In this document: piece by piece, positions 38,113 to 40,112 of the stretch
How the letters are laid out: every line of letters starts with the position of its first letter
How positions within the stretch are numbered: the first letter of the stretch is position 1
Source: Casimicrobiaceae bacterium
GTDB taxonomy: Bacteria; Pseudomonadota; Gammaproteobacteria; Burkholderiales; Casimicrobiaceae
Direction: 5' to 3'
Assembly (NCBI GenBank): GCA_025056355.1
Contig: JANWWI010000020.1
Location: forward strand, 1 to 40,112
DNA: 40,112 nt
The notes under the pieces: generated by a model
What the model saw: only the letters and a program-made list of their open reading frames with translations
Told to the model about the DNA's origin: nothing
The model's database searches: none
Position numbers and translations under genes: made by a program

Positions 38113-38829
38113 CTAAAAGGTGAACATCAGGTTGACGAAGAGATCGTTTCGGTTTTGGCGGTTGACGCTTACGCCGGCATCGATCCACCAACGTTTCGAG
38201 AAAAACCGCAGATAGGGTGTCACCTCGACCTGCGATTGTCCCGTTTTCTTGCGCAGCTGCACGCCGCCCCAGGAGGCGATGTCCTCGTAGTCCGCCGCGT
38301 AGGGGGCCAGCATTGCTTGCAGTACCGTTTCGCTGCGCGAGCGGCCCGCGTAGCGATAGCCATGCCAGGAGGCGCGCGTGTAAACCCAGCGTGTCTCGTA
38401 GTCTGCCCAGAGGCCCCCATGCACACCGTAGCGGGTGTCCTCGGTGCGAGCGTTGCGAGCCGCGAGCGGCCCACCGTAGACATAGGCGTTGCCGATTCCA
38501 TCAGGGAGTTGATGGCGCACAAGCAGGAGGGCCGCCTGACCCAGCACGAGGTCGGTGCGTTCCCGGTGCCGACCCCCGTGTACGGCATCAAAGCGGCGCA
38601 CGAAAGCGATGGAGCCGCTTACTTCGCGAGTGAAGCCGTAAGCGATCTCGGCTGTGCGTTCACCGGGTGTCCAGCTGCCCATCACCATCGTTACGTCCTT
38701 GGGGATGAAAAAGCCGGCATACGCCGAGCCGCTGGCTAGCCATCCGAGGGCCACAAGGAGGGTTGAGGCGACCACGCGCGATGCGCGTGCCGGGGTGGTG
38801 CGCCCTTGGGAGCTTTGAATCAAAACCAT
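38113..38829 (-). CDS. Putative outer-membrane beta-barrel protein
   Basis: 238 residues, family not recognised. A signal peptide is likely cleaved after SGSAYA (near residue 38). The mature part is made of alternating amphipathic strands (for example TMVMGSWTPGERTAEIAYGF, SGSIAFVRRF) and ends in Phe (NLMFTF), both typical of outer-membrane barrels. Many His, Arg and Tyr residues are seen. AAGGA lies four bases before the ATG at 38829. Its position directly before the HMA and MerT-like genes suggests a role in metal passage across, or sensing at, the outer membrane. Confidence 0.65.
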   Translation of the reverse strand: MVLIQSSQGRTTPARASRVVASTLLVALGWLASGSAYAGFFIPKDVTMVMGSWTPGERTAEIAYGFTREVSGSIAFVRRFDAVHGGRHRERTDLVLGQAALLLVRHQLPDGIGNAYVYGGPLAARNARTEDTRYGVHGGLWADYETRWVYTRASWHGYRYAGRSRSETVLQAMLAPYAADYEDIASWGGVQLRKKTGQSQVEVTPYLRFFSKRWWIDAGVSVNRQNRNDLFVNLMFTF

Positions 38830-38941
38830 AGGATCCTTCCTTCGAGGGTTTCAGGGCAAGTCCAAGCCCGCCCTCGTCGTTCAAGCGGGCGGCTTGGCTG
38901 CAAGGCGCTTGAAGCCTCAGATTCCGTTCAACGGGGAAGGA

Positions 38942-39349
38942 TCAAAGCCGTGGCGGCGGCAACTCTGGACAAACGCTACGGGAGCTGAGGCGCTCAGCGA
39001 GCGTGTCGGGCCGGCACGAGCTGCCGGGAAGGGCGATGCGCGGCTTCGTTTCGAACCAGGGCAGCGCGGCGTGTCCATGGCCGGGCAGCGTGGGCGTGGT
39101 CGGCTCTTCATAGCTTTCGACCGCATGCCAGAAACTGGCCGCATCGACCACGGCCAGGGCGGGGTCGAGCGGCTCGTAGTGACGGTCCTCCGGTTGCGGA
39201 AGCGCCGGATGCGTCGGACCGCCGATCGCCAACGCGAACTCCAGCGTGAGCCGCTGGGGCGCGAAGGCTGCGACCGGCACCCACGCAAGCAGGCACATCA
39301 GACACACCAGGTGTCTGAACACAGGTCGAGTGCGGCCGGAGAACTGCAT
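38942..39349 (-). CDS. Small secreted protein of unknown function
   Basis: 135 residues from the ATG at 39349. An N-terminal signal-like segment (FRHLVCLMCLLAWVPVAAFA, about residues 11-30) is followed by a Pro- and His-rich mature part with no recognised domain (HPALPQPEDRHYEPLDP, LPGHGHAALPWFE). The open frame extends to 39505, but the upstream part has no secretion signal at its start. No ribosome binding site is obvious. His-rich stretches and its position before the barrel/HMA/MerT-like genes hint at metal handling; this is inference. Confidence 0.5.
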   Translation of the reverse strand: MQFSGRTRPVFRHLVCLMCLLAWVPVAAFAPQRLTLEFALAIGGPTHPALPQPEDRHYEPLDPALAVVDAASFWHAVESYEEPTTPTLPGHGHAALPWFETKPRIALPGSSCRPDTLAERLSSRSVCPELPPPRL

Positions 39350-39561
39350 GTGTGGTCTGATCGTACAGCTTGCCTGAAGTTCCGGCGAGAGAGCACGGTT
39401 GAGGTCGACGCTGCCAAGCGATTCGACGGGTCGGATTGCGGCCATGCCGCAACGCCGCTCCGGGGCCGAAGCGCGCCGATGCGCTTGCTGCAGGGGCGCG
39501 CCCACGTATGATGCGAATCCGCCGCCGCCTGCCCTTAGGGTCCGACAGGCCTGTTTCCGTT
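39350..39561. promoter_or_regulatory. Divergent gap before cbiX
   Basis: A 212-base region between the small secreted protein and the chelatase, divergently oriented, so promoters for both sides are expected. No regulator site or clear promoter boxes could be assigned by eye. Confidence 0.3.
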
Positions 39562-39927
39562 ATGACCACTGCAGTGCTTTTCTTTTGTCATGGATCGCGC
39601 GATCCGCTGTGGCGAGTGCCGATGGATCAGATCGTGGCCGAGTTTCGCGGCATGCATGCCACGAGGCTCTGCGAGCTTGCCTTCCTCGAGTTCATGGAGC
39701 CGTCGTTTGAGGAGGCCGTGGAGCGCCTGGTTGCACAACACGCCACGCGCATTCGCGTGATCCCGCTCTTTCTTGCCCGCGGTGCGCACTTACGTCGCGA
39801 TCTCGATGATCGCGTCGATGCCGCCCAGCTCAAGCATCCCAGCGTGGCTATTTCCGTTGCCCCGGCCCTTGGAGAGGTTGACTCCATTCGCGCCGCGATC
39901 GCGAGCTGGGTGGCGCAGCAGGTCTGA
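39562..39927 (+). CDS. CbiX-type sirohydrochlorin chelatase-like protein
   Basis: 121 residues, the size of the single-domain CbiX(S)/SirB-like class II chelatases. These insert cobalt, nickel or iron into sirohydrochlorin for B12, F430 or siroheme. The N-terminal CHGSRDP holds one metal-binding His, and PLFLARGAHLRRDLDDRV holds the second. The start at 39562 gives the family N-terminus (MTTAVLFFCHGSRD); upstream extension to 39436 is not supported. It stands alone here; no cob or cys genes are next to it. Confidence 0.85.
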   Translation: MTTAVLFFCHGSRDPLWRVPMDQIVAEFRGMHATRLCELAFLEFMEPSFEEAVERLVAQHATRIRVIPLFLARGAHLRRDLDDRVDAAQLKHPSVAISVAPALGEVDSIRAAIASWVAQQV

Positions 39928-39980
39928 ACCCGCGGCCTGCAACCGCGGCGCACCGGCATCAGACAAAATACGCGCAACCC

Positions 39981-40112
39981 GGAAGCGTGGCCGAGTGGTT
40001 TAAGGCACCGGTCTTGGCGCCAAGCCGCGCGGTGAGCGCGGCTGCGCCAGCGTAGGGTCATCATCGCGCCGTGAGGCGCGATGTGAGCCGGAGCTAAAAC
40101 CGGCGACAATTG
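39981..40112 (+). tRNA. tRNA-Ser, 5' part with interrupted anticodon loop, cut by window end
   Basis: Positions 39981-40015 fit the 5' half of tRNA-Ser: acceptor strand GGAAGCG (39981-39987), TG, D-arm GCC...GGC (39990-40006), and anticodon stem strand CCGGT (40008-40012) with loop start CTT(G). A normal gene would continue CTTGAAA-ACCGG. Instead about 80 bases of structured sequence intervene before AAAACCGG at 40096-40103, which supplies A36-A38 and the ACCGG stem strand. Joining 40016 to 40096 restores a perfect tRNA-Ser(UGA) loop. The bases after it could begin the long variable arm. The T-arm and acceptor 3' strand lie beyond the window. Confidence 0.7.
40016..40095 (+). other. Structured insert in the tRNA-Ser anticodon loop
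   Basis: Two strong stem-loops. The first has inner stem AGCCGCGC/GCGCGGCT (40023-40030 with 40036-40043, loop GGTGA) and outer GGCGC/GCGCC (40016-40020 with 40044-40048). The second is a 9-bp stem CATCGCGCC/GGCGCGATG with a GTGA (GNRA) tetraloop (40062-40083). A GAGCCGG at 40085-40091 can pair with the exon sequence CCGG(U)CUU, leaving a U.G pair at its end, as in group I introns. Whether this is a short insert or the start of a longer intron is not decidable here. Confidence 0.55.

Overview
This looks like a roughly 40 kb chromosomal segment of a high-GC betaproteobacterium, most likely from Burkholderiales or a nearby order. The evidence is the gene content and order: a long sdhCDAB-sdhE-gltA-sucA-sucB-lpd-zapE run, divergent from mdh and 2-methylcitrate-cycle genes, with a HutC-type GntR regulator at the divergence point. 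No phage, transposase, integrase, plasmid or CRISPR genes were seen, so most of the window reads as housekeeping sequence. Accessory-looking material lies at the left edge, at the acnD/repeat junction, in the SBBP-repeat protein, and in the metal-related cassette and tRNA at the right edge.

Layout, left to right. Positions 1-926 are almost gene-free and may hold decayed coding sequence; the first nine bases may be the start of a gene running off the left edge. Next come a lipoprotein of the choice-of-anchor I beta-propeller type (minus strand) and a long-chain acyl-CoA synthetase (plus strand). From 4665 to 18146 there is one minus-strand block: gntR, sdhC, sdhD, sdhA, sdhB, sdhE, gltA, sucA, sucB, lpd, zapE and a DUF808 membrane protein, read from high to low coordinates with gaps of a few to about 50 bases. 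It encodes succinate dehydrogenase with its flavinylation factor, citrate synthase and the complete 2-oxoglutarate dehydrogenase complex; sucCD is absent. Going the other way from the same intergenic region are mdh, prpB, prpC and a 5' fragment of acnD. A 28-bp double palindrome in that region is the obvious candidate operator for the GntR protein.

acnD stops just before its iron-sulfur ligand region, at a cluster of inverted repeats, so the locus lacks a working 2-methylcitrate dehydratase. Then come acyP and selO, followed by a membrane-anchored HtrA-like protease, a MoxR-DUF58-VWA set, and an unknown single-pass protein. On the minus strand from 39349 down to 30492 lie a small secreted protein, an outer-membrane-like protein, a periplasmic HMA-domain protein, a MerT-like membrane protein, ccmF, ccmH, ccmI (no ccmG in its usual place) and a large secreted SBBP-repeat protein. 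A small CbiX-type chelatase follows on the plus strand.

The window ends inside a tRNA-Ser gene whose anticodon loop is interrupted by a structured insert. Either the insert is about 79 nt and the 3' exon resumes at once, or this is the 5' end of a group I intron that continues beyond the window. This interruption, the truncated acnD and the double operator are the most notable observations. Everything is read by eye; no database search or folding program was run.
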